Below are positions 1 to 5,690 of a DNA stretch of 7,106 nucleotides, one piece after another (positions within the stretch are counted from its first letter, which is position 1; each line of letters begins with the position of its first letter). Location of the stretch: contig CAIQHW010000007.1 in the NCBI GenBank assembly GCA_903871715.1, positions 1 through 7,106 on the forward strand, in the 5' to 3' direction. The notes below the pieces were generated by a model. That model ran no database searches, was not told the origin of the DNA, and saw nothing but the letters and a program-made list of their open reading frames with translations. Source of the stretch: an uncultured bacterium. Its GTDB lineage: Bacteria > Bacteroidota > Bacteroidia > Chitinophagales > CAIODY01. Position numbers and translations under genes: made by a program.

Positions 1-777
1 ATTCCGTTGGGTGTATTTCTTGGCAACTCCCAAAAAATGAACCATGCTGTAAAATTCGAAGATTCAATTCCACGATTTTTGATTAACCAAAATGATGGCG
101 TTGTAAAAACAGATTATCCAACAAAATCTTGGATTCATTTTAAAAAATCGTTTGTGGCACAAGGCAATGAAAAATATTTTGTGCTGGGAAATTTTAAAAA
201 ATATGCTCCCCCAAAAAACGCTGAAAGGTTTGGCAGACAAGACATTGATGAGTCGAAAGTTTATTATTGTTTAGATGACATTTCGCTAACTTGTGATGAT
301 AACACAACGATTTGCGATGACTACAAAAATAATTTGCAAATAATTTATGCTCAAAATCAGCGACATAGTTTTTTAAAAAATGAAAATTTTGATTTAAAAA
401 TTGACAGTTACAAAATACTTTCTCTAACTCAAAATGATACTTTGATTTTGCCGCAAGTGCTTTTCAAATCTGATAGTTCGAACATTGATACTAACTTTAA
501 AAACGTGTTGGATAGCTTTATTTCAAAAATTCAACAACAAAGTTTTGCTAAAATAAAAGTGATTGGTTTCACAGATAATAGAGGTTCTGACGAATACAAC
601 AAACAACTTTCTTTGAAAAGAGCAAAGTCAATTGCGATGTATTTTATTTCTAAAAATGTTGTTGACGAAGATAAAATTGAATCAGAAGGGAAAGGCGCAA
701 ATGAGCCAAGAGCCAGTAATACAACTGAATTAGGCAGATTTCAAAATCGCCGAGTTGAAATTATTTTGTGTAAGTAA
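1..777 (+). CDS. OmpA-family peptidoglycan-binding protein, 5' end outside the window
   Basis: The frame is open from base 1 and ends at TAA 775-777, so the start and any signal peptide lie upstream. The C-terminal part, about bases 450-774, is an OmpA/MotB-like domain. It shows LPQVLFKSDSSNID, then GFTDNRGSDEYNKQLSLKRA, then a closing GRFQNRRVEIIL. The Asp of FTDNRGS and the Arg of LSLKRA match the residues that hold diaminopimelate of peptidoglycan in OmpA. The part before it (about bases 40-290) contains WIHFKKSFVAQGNEKYFVLG and VYYCLDDISL. This pattern resembles the beta-sandwich, carbohydrate-binding-like domain often placed before OmpA domains in Bacteroidota; that match is from memory of the family. 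The protein is probably secreted and anchors the envelope to peptidoglycan. Nothing ties it to the exporter downstream, which has its own promoter after a 91-base gap. Confidence 0.88.
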   Translation: MPLGVFLGNSQKMNHAVKFEDSIPRFLINQNDGVVKTDYPTKSWIHFKKSFVAQGNEKYFVLGNFKKYAPPKNAERFGRQDIDESKVYYCLDDISLTCDDNTTICDDYKNNLQIIYAQNQRHSFLKNENFDLKIDSYKILSLTQNDTLILPQVLFKSDSSNIDTNFKNVLDSFISKIQQQSFAKIKVIGFTDNRGSDEYNKQLSLKRAKSIAMYFISKNVVDEDKIESEGKGANEPRASNTTELGRFQNRRVEIILCK

Positions 778-818
778 ATTTCATTCCGCCTACCACAATT
801 TACCATTTGCCGAAAATC

Positions 819-850
819 ATTTTTAAACGAACGTTTAATTTTTACCTTTG
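819..850 (+). promoter_or_regulatory. Candidate Bacteroidota-type promoter of the exporter operon
   Basis: TACCTTTG at 843-850 matches the Bacteroidota -7 element TAnnTTTG exactly. It lies 18 bases before the ATG at 869, giving a leader of roughly a dozen bases. A -33 TTTG at the usual 19-21 base spacing is not present; only a T-run (820-824) sits there, so the upstream element is weak. A promoter that is weak at -33 and has a palindrome in its spacer would suit a regulated promoter, but that is inference. Confidence 0.5.
823..838. promoter_or_regulatory. Operator-like perfect inverted repeat in the exporter promoter
   Basis: TTAAACG (823-829) and CGTTTAA (832-838) are perfect reverse complements with an AA spacer. 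The site lies between the expected -33 position and the -7 element at 843-850, so a dimeric repressor bound here would block RNA polymerase. The short arms, 2-base spacer and CG at the centre of each half-site resemble TetR-family operators, and TetR repressors commonly control efflux operons. No regulator gene is in the window, so the regulator type is inferred. Confidence 0.5.
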
Positions 851-868
851 CCTTTCAATTTTCAAAGT

Positions 869-1057
869 ATGCGGAAATATTTGCTGCTTGTTTTTATCGG
901 ATGTTCATTTTATGCCAATGCCCAAAACACACTGTCGTTCAACTCTTTGAACGATTTGTTGAATTATGCCGATAAAAATTCTTACACTTTTAAAAATTCC
1001 AACGCACAAACTCTGTTGGCAAAATATACACGATTGGCGGCGGAATGGGGCTTGTGA
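869..1057 (+). pseudogene. N-terminal fragment of TolC-like channel: signal peptide and first residues, before a frame break
   Basis: ATG 869 opens with a signal peptide, MRKYLLLVFIGCSFYANA, probably cut before Gln19 (ANA|Q), a common site in Bacteroidota. Cys12 could instead be read as a poor lipobox (FIGC, with Phe at -3), which I think less likely. A TTG 21 bases upstream in the same frame falls inside the promoter and is not a credible start. The frame continues through residues such as NAQTLLAKYTRLAAE (to residue 59), typical of the start of an outer membrane efflux protein. It then reads WGL and stops at TGA 1055-1057. The rest of the protein continues in another frame from about 1045. 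Adding one base near 1045 (GAA TGG to GAA ATG G) would join the pieces into one protein of 436 residues, a usual family length. This fragment alone, at 62 residues, could not form a channel. Confidence 0.75.
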
Positions 1058-2178
1058 ATTTAACTGGCAATGCGAATTTAACTTTTACTGATAACACTAA
1101 AATTCAAACCTCTTTTTTGCCTGCCGAAATTTTTGGCGGACCATCGGGCACTTTCAAAGCCGTGAAATTTGGGTTGCAGTATGTCAGCAATTTGGGCATC
1201 ACACCTCAATTTGATGTTATTAATCCTGCGTTGCTCACTCGAATAAAAGTGGCAAAAGCCAACGAAAATTTGGTGGCTGTAAATAATTTGTTGAACAAAA
1301 AGTCGCTCTACGAAAGCGTTTCAGCTTGTTATTACAATATCATTTCGTATCAATCGCAAATTGAAATCACTCAAAAAAGCTTGTCGAATACAGATACTTT
1401 GGTTGAAATTTTTACTAACAAACAAAAAGAAGGCATCATCCGAATCCAAGATTTGAACAGTGTTGTAGCCAATCAACTCACGTTAAAAGATAAATTGCAA
1501 CAACTACAAGCACAATTACAAACGCAATTCATCAGCCTGAAACTGTTGTGTGATATAGCTTCCAGCACTAACATCGAAATTAAAAATGCAGAGAATGATG
1601 TTGAAAATTTCAATTCAACTTTAGAAGCAAAAGGAAATTTGGTGGCGCAACAAACATTTTGGCAACATCAATATCAACTGAAAACTTTGCGAATGGATGA
1701 GCTGTGGTTTGCCCCAACCATAAGCCTGATAGGCAATGCAGGCTGGTCGCAAAATACCAACAATCATTTTTTAGACGGCACAAAAATTTATTCTACCAAC
1801 TATGTGGGCTTGAAAATGTTGATGCCAATTGTGCCTGATGTGAATAAAATTGCTGCGGTAAAATATGACAGAGTGAATTTGCAGATTGCCCGAAACAACT
1901 GGAATCATGCGGCTTTGCAGGATAGTTTGAACAATAATCAGTTGAAAGTTGATTATCAAAAATCATTCAACAGTTATCAATTAAACAAACAAATTGAAAA
2001 TTTGAAAGAGGATATTTATTTCAAAAATCTGAACATTTATAAAGAAGGTGTTTTGTCGTCAACCGATTTGTTAAACTCATTTAACGATTGGTTGAATAGC
2101 AGCTTGAATAGAGCCATGCAAGCGGCAAACAGCGAATTTGCAAAATCAAAAATTATTATCAATAACACAATTAAATAA
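1045..2178 (+). CDS. TolC-like outer membrane efflux protein, main body without its signal peptide (frame-broken gene)
   Basis: This is the bulk of an outer membrane factor that would form the trimeric barrel and periplasmic tunnel of a tripartite exporter. It runs in the frame beginning MGLVNLTGNANLTF, where the N-terminal fragment should continue. The next part, FLPAEIFGGPSGTFKAVKFG, is a beta-barrel segment common in Bacteroidota TolC homologues. Two long helical repeats follow: roughly residues 84-175 (Gln-rich, with LQQLQAQLQTQF), and from about 260 to the end. The last one contains the family-like closing pattern IYKEGVLSSTDLLNSFNDWL. A beta segment lies between them (FAPTISLIGNAGWSQ). 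ATG 1045 overlaps the fragment's stop codon, so coupled translation is conceivable, but the product would lack an export signal and should stay in the cytoplasm. It ends at TAA 2176-2178, two bases before the adaptor gene. Either a real mutation or a sequencing error explains the break. Confidence 0.85.
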   Translation: MGLVNLTGNANLTFTDNTKIQTSFLPAEIFGGPSGTFKAVKFGLQYVSNLGITPQFDVINPALLTRIKVAKANENLVAVNNLLNKKSLYESVSACYYNIISYQSQIEITQKSLSNTDTLVEIFTNKQKEGIIRIQDLNSVVANQLTLKDKLQQLQAQLQTQFISLKLLCDIASSTNIEIKNAENDVENFNSTLEAKGNLVAQQTFWQHQYQLKTLRMDELWFAPTISLIGNAGWSQNTNNHFLDGTKIYSTNYVGLKMLMPIVPDVNKIAAVKYDRVNLQIARNNWNHAALQDSLNNNQLKVDYQKSFNSYQLNKQIENLKEDIYFKNLNIYKEGVLSSTDLLNSFNDWLNSSLNRAMQAANSEFAKSKIIINNTIK

Positions 2179-2180
2179 GC

Positions 2181-3281
2181 ATGAAAAAGTTTTTGTGGCT
2201 GATTGTCGGCGGTCCGATTTTTATTTTTTCTTGTAAAAACAATAGCGATGATGTAACCAAACCTACTCACAAAGACATCACCGAAATGGTGTTTGCATCT
2301 GGTGTTTTGGAGGCTGATGACCAATACAATTTAACAGCGCAAACCAATGGCTACATTGTAAAAGAAAATTTTGAAGAAGGCGATTTGGTGAAGGCTGGGC
2401 AAGTGTTGGCGGTGATTGACAACAGCCAAAATGTGGTGAATTCGATTGGTGCTGCCGAATTGCACAACATAGCCAAAAGCAATGTAATGCCTACTGCGCC
2501 TGCATTGCAGCAAATTAAAGCCAACATCGAAGCAGCAAAAGAAAAGTTGAAATTGGATAAAGCACAGTTGGAAAGATATACCCGATTGTATGCTACCAAC
2601 AGCATTTCAAAATTAGAATTTGAAAATGCACAACTCACCGAAACCACATCCGAAGCTAATTTGCAGGCTTTGCAAAATCAATACGATGCACAAAAAGTGG
2701 CGGCGCAACAAGTGGAAATTTCGCAACGAAGTGCCAGTGGTGTGAATGAAATTTTGAAAGAACAAAATCAAATCAGAGCGTTGCACAATTCAAAAGTTTA
2801 TCAACGAGTAAAATTGTTGGGCGATTATGTGCGACAAGGCGATGTGATTGCAGTGTTGGGCAATCCGAAATTAATTTATGCCAAATTGAATGTGGACGAA
2901 ACGAGCATGAGCAAAGTGCATTTGAATCAAAAAGTGTTGGTGCGATTGAATACAAACAAACAAAAAGTGTACAATGCAGTGGTGAAGCAGGTTTTGCCAA
3001 TGTTCGACCAAACATCATTAAGCTATTTAGTGAAAGCATATTTTACCGACACGTTAGATTTTCAAATTGTTGGAACGCAGTTGGAATCGAATATTGTGGG
3101 CGAAGAAAGAAAAAATGTGTTGGTGATTCCAAGAACTTTTTTGGATTATGGCAATAAAGTGATGTTGAAAAAAGGTAAAAAAATTGTTACGATTCAAGTT
3201 GGCTTGGTATCGAATGATTACGTGGAAGTGCTTGGTGGTATTGGCGAAGAGGATGAGTTGATTCTAAACAACAAAAAATAA
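2181..3281 (+). CDS. Periplasmic adaptor (HlyD/MacA-like membrane fusion protein), lipoprotein
   Basis: The product (366 residues) would link the inner membrane transporter to the TolC-like channel. Residues 1-18 form a lipoprotein signal, with hydrophobic LWLIVGGPIFIF and Cys18 after IFS, so anchoring by lipid is likely. The lipoyl domain is split as in all adaptors: the first half at about 52-80 (NGYIVKENFEEGDLVKAGQV), the second at about 198-228 (KVYQRVKLLGDYVRQGDVIA). Between them, residues 105-190 form an Ala/Gln/Leu/Glu-rich helical hairpin, including RLYATNSISKLEFENAQL. A beta-barrel domain (about 230-300) and a membrane-proximal domain (about 310-366, NVLVIPRTFLDYGNKVML) follow. In the second lipoyl half the usual Pro and Gly of the SPxxG turn read ALHNS, a minor divergence. 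ATG 2181 lies 2 bases after the channel stop, indicating one operon. It fits a MacA/HlyD-type role; the substrate is unknown. Confidence 0.9.
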   Translation: MKKFLWLIVGGPIFIFSCKNNSDDVTKPTHKDITEMVFASGVLEADDQYNLTAQTNGYIVKENFEEGDLVKAGQVLAVIDNSQNVVNSIGAAELHNIAKSNVMPTAPALQQIKANIEAAKEKLKLDKAQLERYTRLYATNSISKLEFENAQLTETTSEANLQALQNQYDAQKVAAQQVEISQRSASGVNEILKEQNQIRALHNSKVYQRVKLLGDYVRQGDVIAVLGNPKLIYAKLNVDETSMSKVHLNQKVLVRLNTNKQKVYNAVVKQVLPMFDQTSLSYLVKAYFTDTLDFQIVGTQLESNIVGEERKNVLVIPRTFLDYGNKVMLKKGKKIVTIQVGLVSNDYVEVLGGIGEEDELILNNKK

Positions 3282-3357
3282 TTGGTCAATTACTCAATGC
3301 GTAATGGCGCAATGAAAATGCAATTTGAGAATTTGAAAATGTGCTAATTTGAAAATG
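3282..3357. repeat. Intergenic short-repeat tract after the adaptor gene
   Basis: This stretch is non-coding and repetitive. AATTTGAAAATG occurs twice, at 3330-3341 and 3346-3357 (period 16), with a diverged copy AATTTGAGAAT at 3322-3332. The first part has a small inverted repeat, ATTAC (3289-3293) with GTAAT (3301-3305), inside a sequence of the CAATTACTCAATGCGTAATGG type. I recall similar tracts between genes in many Bacteroidota genomes, but copy number here cannot be judged from one window. No function is assigned. Confidence 0.5.
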
Positions 3358-3381
3358 AAACGATGAAAGCAGAATGTTGCT

Positions 3382-3465
3382 GCGGCGGGGATTGAAGCGG
3401 AAATCCTTTTGCAGCGTAGGTTTTGAGCGTTGAGCAAAAGATTGCAGCGAAAAGCCCGAAGCCGC
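3382..3465 (+). ncRNA. Candidate structured RNA / repeat element with long hairpin (Flavo-1-like?)
   Basis: The outer helix pairs GCGGC (3382-3386) with GCCGC (3461-3465), continued by GGG (3387-3389) with CCC (3455-3457) across a GAA bulge (3458-3460). The inner helix pairs CTTTTGC (3406-3412) with GCAAAAG (3434-3440) around a 21-base loop. The internal loop carries a related motif on each side: GATTGAAGCGGAAATC (3390-3405) and GATTGCAGCGAAAAGC (3440-3455). This GATTGAAGCGG...ATCCTTTT...GATTGCAGCG arrangement recurs, from memory, in intergenic regions of many Bacteroidota, in this orientation. The Rfam family Flavo-1 is the first model to test; I cannot confirm the match. It ends 22 bases before the permease ATG and is followed by A-rich rather than U-rich sequence, so it is not an intrinsic terminator. 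The rise in G+C relative to its surroundings also marks it out. Confidence 0.5.
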
Positions 3466-3487
3466 CCAAAAAAATAAAAATAAGAAA

Positions 3488-4738
3488 ATGCCAAAAAATT
3501 TTAACCACAATATTAGTTCGGATATTTCGATGACGTACACTTTCTCGAAGATGAAACTGACTGTGGTGGCGGCTTTGGGCGTTACGATTGGCATTGCGAT
3601 TTATATTTTCTTAAACTCGATGATGGCTGGTTTTGCTCGAATGTCGGACACGTTGATTTTCCGAAACATAGCACACATAAGGGTTTACAAGGACGATGAC
3701 ATTAGCCGACCGCTAATTTCTTCTGAAAATTCTGATAAAAAAGTGAACGCTTTGGTGAATCCGAAAATTGTTCCTGAAAGTCAAACCATCGTGAACCCTA
3801 CGCTGCTGATGGATTTGCTGCGAAAAGAAAAAGATGTAACGATGGTTACATCGCAAGTGGCAACTGGAATTTTTTATCACAAAGGCGAATCGCAAATTGC
3901 TGGCAATACGATTGGTGTGAACATTGAAGAGGCGGATAAAATGTTTGATATTCAAACCACAATGGTGGCTGGAAAAATGTTGGATTTAAAATCGACACCC
4001 AACGGAATCCTGCTTGGGGTGGGCGTTGCAGACAAATTGAGTGTGAAAGTGGGGGATAATATTTCTATCAGTTCACCAAAAAATGTAACGAAAGTGATGA
4101 AGGTGGTGGGGTTGTTTCGCACTGCCAATTCGCAAATTGATAAAGTGAAATCGTTTATGAATATTTCGGCGGCGCAACAAATTTTGTTGCAAAATCCAAG
4201 CTATGTAACCGATTTGGATGTGAATATTGTTGACTACAAAAATGCGGTGAATTACTCCAATAGATTTTCGGCGCTAACAGGCTACAAAGCCGAAGCCTGG
4301 CAGACTGCCAACGAAACTTTTGTGGCTGCCAGCAAAATGCGTTCTATCATTTTAACTTCGATTTCTTTTACGGTTTTGATTGTGGCTGGCTTTGGCATTT
4401 ACAATATTTTGAGCATGACGATTAGCCAGAAAATGAATGATATAGCCATTTTGAAGGCGATGGGTTTTAAAGGAAATGATGTGACGAGAATTTTTGTGCA
4501 ACAAGCTTTGATGATTGGTGCAATTGGTGTTACGGTTGGTTTGTTGCTGGCATTGTTGATGGTGAATATTTTATCGCATACTTATGTGGGCGGCGACATT
4601 GGTTATTTCCCCATTCGATTTGAGCCTTTTGTTTTTTTTCAAGGCGCAATGGTGGGATTGATTGTTACATTTTTTGCTGGATTAATTCCTGCACGAAAAG
4701 CTGCAAATGTTGACCCAGTAAGTATTTTAAGAAAATAA
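3488..4738 (+). CDS. ABC exporter permease, MacB/LolC/FtsX superfamily
   Basis: This 416-residue inner membrane protein has the four-helix layout of the MacB-type (mechanotransmission) permeases. TM1 is at about 24-48 (LTVVAALGVTIGIAIYIFLN). A periplasmic domain of about 235 residues (49-285) follows, then TM2 at about 286-309, TM3 at about 340-362 and TM4 at about 381-402. Between TM2 and TM3 lies the conserved coupling stretch MNDIAILKAMGFKGNDVTRI (316-335), which contacts the ATPase. The C-terminus GLIPARKAANVDPVSILR is the family hallmark. There is no ATPase domain fused to it, unlike MacB of Escherichia coli; the partner is the next gene. ATG 3488 is chosen because it is the first start after an in-frame TGA (3431-3433) and follows A-rich sequence; ATG 3530 is a possible shorter start. 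The neighbouring adaptor and channel genes favour export across the outer membrane over lipoprotein sorting of the LolCDE kind. Confidence 0.92.
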   Translation: MPKNFNHNISSDISMTYTFSKMKLTVVAALGVTIGIAIYIFLNSMMAGFARMSDTLIFRNIAHIRVYKDDDISRPLISSENSDKKVNALVNPKIVPESQTIVNPTLLMDLLRKEKDVTMVTSQVATGIFYHKGESQIAGNTIGVNIEEADKMFDIQTTMVAGKMLDLKSTPNGILLGVGVADKLSVKVGDNISISSPKNVTKVMKVVGLFRTANSQIDKVKSFMNISAAQQILLQNPSYVTDLDVNIVDYKNAVNYSNRFSALTGYKAEAWQTANETFVAASKMRSIILTSISFTVLIVAGFGIYNILSMTISQKMNDIAILKAMGFKGNDVTRIFVQQALMIGAIGVTVGLLLALLMVNILSHTYVGGDIGYFPIRFEPFVFFQGAMVGLIVTFFAGLIPARKAANVDPVSILRK

Positions 4739-4747
4739 AATAGTTTG

Positions 4748-4779
4748 TAAAGTTCATCAAGTTCTTAAAGTTTTTAAAG
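4748..4779. repeat. Degenerate 9-base tandem repeat between permease and ATPase
   Basis: Three and a half imperfect 9-base units run in tandem: TAAAGTTCA, TCAAGTTCT, TAAAGTTTT, TAAAG. The tract begins 9 bases after the permease stop. It is non-coding, and no function is apparent. Confidence 0.45.
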
Positions 4780-4790
4780 AAAAAACAAAT

Positions 4791-4829
4791 CGAGTGCATC
4801 CATTTTATTCGTGCATTCGTGGCAAAAAA
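4791..4829. repeat. Direct-repeat tract (GTGCATYC) directly before the ATPase start
   Basis: GTGCATCC (4794-4801) and GTGCATTC (4811-4818) are imperfect direct copies within a sequence ending ATTCGTGCATTCGTGGCAAA. I recall near-identical strings between genes in other Bacteroidota, so this is probably a mobile or conserved intergenic repeat. It contains a GTG (4819) in frame with the ATPase gene. Because that GTG belongs to the repeat, it is unlikely to be the true start. Confidence 0.45.
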
Positions 4830-4830
4830 T

Positions 4831-5523
4831 ATGGATTCGGAAATCATTTTAGAGGCAAAAAAAATTGGAAAATATTTTTACGAACCTGAGAAATTCAGAG
4901 TGTTGGATGATATTTCGTTTGAAGTAAAACGTGGTGAATTTGTTTCGTTGGTTGGTAAATCAGGTTGTGGAAAGTCAACACTGCTCTATGTTTTATCAAC
5001 TATGGATACAGATTATGAAGGCGATTTGCGTATTCATAATCAAAGTGTAACGGGCATGAAACAAAATCAATTGGCTGGTATCAGAAATGAAAAAATTGGT
5101 TTCGTTTTTCAGTTTCATTATTTGTTGCCCGAATTTTCTTGTTTGAAAAATGTGATGATTCCTGCTTTGAAATTGGGCAACTTTTCAAAAGAAGAAATTG
5201 AACATCGTGCTTTGGAACGCTTGAAAATGCTAGGTTTGGCAGACCAAGCGTTGAAACCTGCTTCCAAATTAAGTGGCGGGCAACAACAACGTGTAGCCAT
5301 TGCTCGTGCATTAATTAACGACCCATTAATTATTATGGGCGATGAACCCACTGGAAATTTAGACTCGAAAAACACGGATATTGTGTTTGATATTTTCAAA
5401 CAATTATCACACGAAATGCACCAAACAATTATTGCTGTAACGCACGATAATGACTTTGCCAAACGCAGCGACAGAATTATTGAAATGCAGGATGGGAAGA
5501 TTTTGGGAGAAGTGAAAAATTAA
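4831..5523 (+). CDS. ABC transporter ATP-binding protein, LolD/MacB type
   Basis: This 230-residue nucleotide-binding subunit would power the permease encoded just upstream. All motifs are intact: Walker A GKSGCGKST (42-50), Q-loop FVFQFHYLLPE (Gln94), signature LSGGQQQR (147-154), Walker B LIIMGDEPTGNLDS with Asp171 and catalytic Glu172, D-loop at 177-179 and H-loop His205 in VTHD. The LSGGQQQR followed by DEPTGNLDS belongs to the LolD/FtsE/MacB group, which pairs with FtsX-like permeases. ATG 4831 is preferred to an in-frame GTG at 4819 because the GTG is part of a repeat, while ATG follows the A-rich context seen at the other genes. The gene lies 92 bases after the permease and is last in the exporter operon. 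Its closest analogues could be annotated LolD, but the context is a tripartite efflux pump. No terminator is evident after it. Confidence 0.93.
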   Translation: MDSEIILEAKKIGKYFYEPEKFRVLDDISFEVKRGEFVSLVGKSGCGKSTLLYVLSTMDTDYEGDLRIHNQSVTGMKQNQLAGIRNEKIGFVFQFHYLLPEFSCLKNVMIPALKLGNFSKEEIEHRALERLKMLGLADQALKPASKLSGGQQQRVAIARALINDPLIIMGDEPTGNLDSKNTDIVFDIFKQLSHEMHQTIIAVTHDNDFAKRSDRIIEMQDGKILGEVKN

Positions 5524-5664
5524 ACACAATTCTCCATCCAATCGCCATTTTCATTTATCAAATTTATCAACTCATCCACGGCAATTTCCGAAGGGATATT
5601 TTTCTGTTTACAATTAAGTTTGAATTTTCATTTTGCAAAAACTACTTTTGCTTGCATCTTCCAT
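5520..5664 (-). pseudogene. Possible remnant of a small gene on the - strand, frame broken (weak)
   Basis: On the - strand an ATG at 5664 opens MEDASKSSFCKMKIQT and stops at 5614-5616. A second frame, open from 5627 to a TAA at 5520-5522, reads NIPSEIAVDELINLINENGD and ends WMENCV, with codon choice like that of the neighbouring genes. One frameshift between them would give a single small protein of under 50 residues. Its stop overlaps the ATPase stop in a TTAA, as convergent genes often do. Against it, the second frame has no start of its own, the region is short enough for chance, and it overlaps the lutB promoter. I do not recognise a family. Confidence 0.2.
5619..5650 (+). promoter_or_regulatory. 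Bacteroidota-type promoter for lutB
   Basis: TTTG at 5619-5622 and TACTTTTG at 5643-5650 are separated by 20 bases. This matches the Bacteroidota housekeeping sigma consensus TTTG-N19 to 21-TAnnTTTG at both elements and in spacing. Transcription would begin near 5657 and leave a leader of about 34 bases before the ATG at 5691. It indicates that lutB is transcribed separately from the exporter operon. Confidence 0.65.
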
Positions 5665-5690
5665 TTTACTTTTAAAATCATTCAAAATAA

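Noticed and set aside
994..1057. Programmed -1 frameshift joining the two channel fragments
   Set aside because: The -1 frame is open only from base 994, and no canonical X XXY YYZ slippery heptamer or downstream stem-loop was seen up to the stop at 1057. A one-base deletion is simpler.
2037..2647. Open frames on the - strand across the channel and adaptor genes
   Set aside because: They lie opposite well-supported genes, have biased composition and show no recognisable domain. They are shadows of the + strand coding.
3382..3470. Hairpin before the permease as a rho-independent terminator
   Set aside because: The downstream side is A-rich, not T-rich, on the + strand, and no T-run follows it on the - strand either.
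3286..3594. Open - strand frame covering the adaptor-permease gap
   Set aside because: It runs through the repeats, the hairpin and the start of the permease gene, with no protein-like motif. The structured element explains the region better.
5118..5462. 114-residue open frame opposite the ATPase gene
   Set aside because: It is fully antisense to conserved ABC motifs, rich in Cys and Ser as expected from reverse reading, and lacks any family pattern.
5524..5600. Terminator after the ATPase gene
   Set aside because: No stem with a following T-run could be found here, although a transcript end is expected before the lutB promoter.
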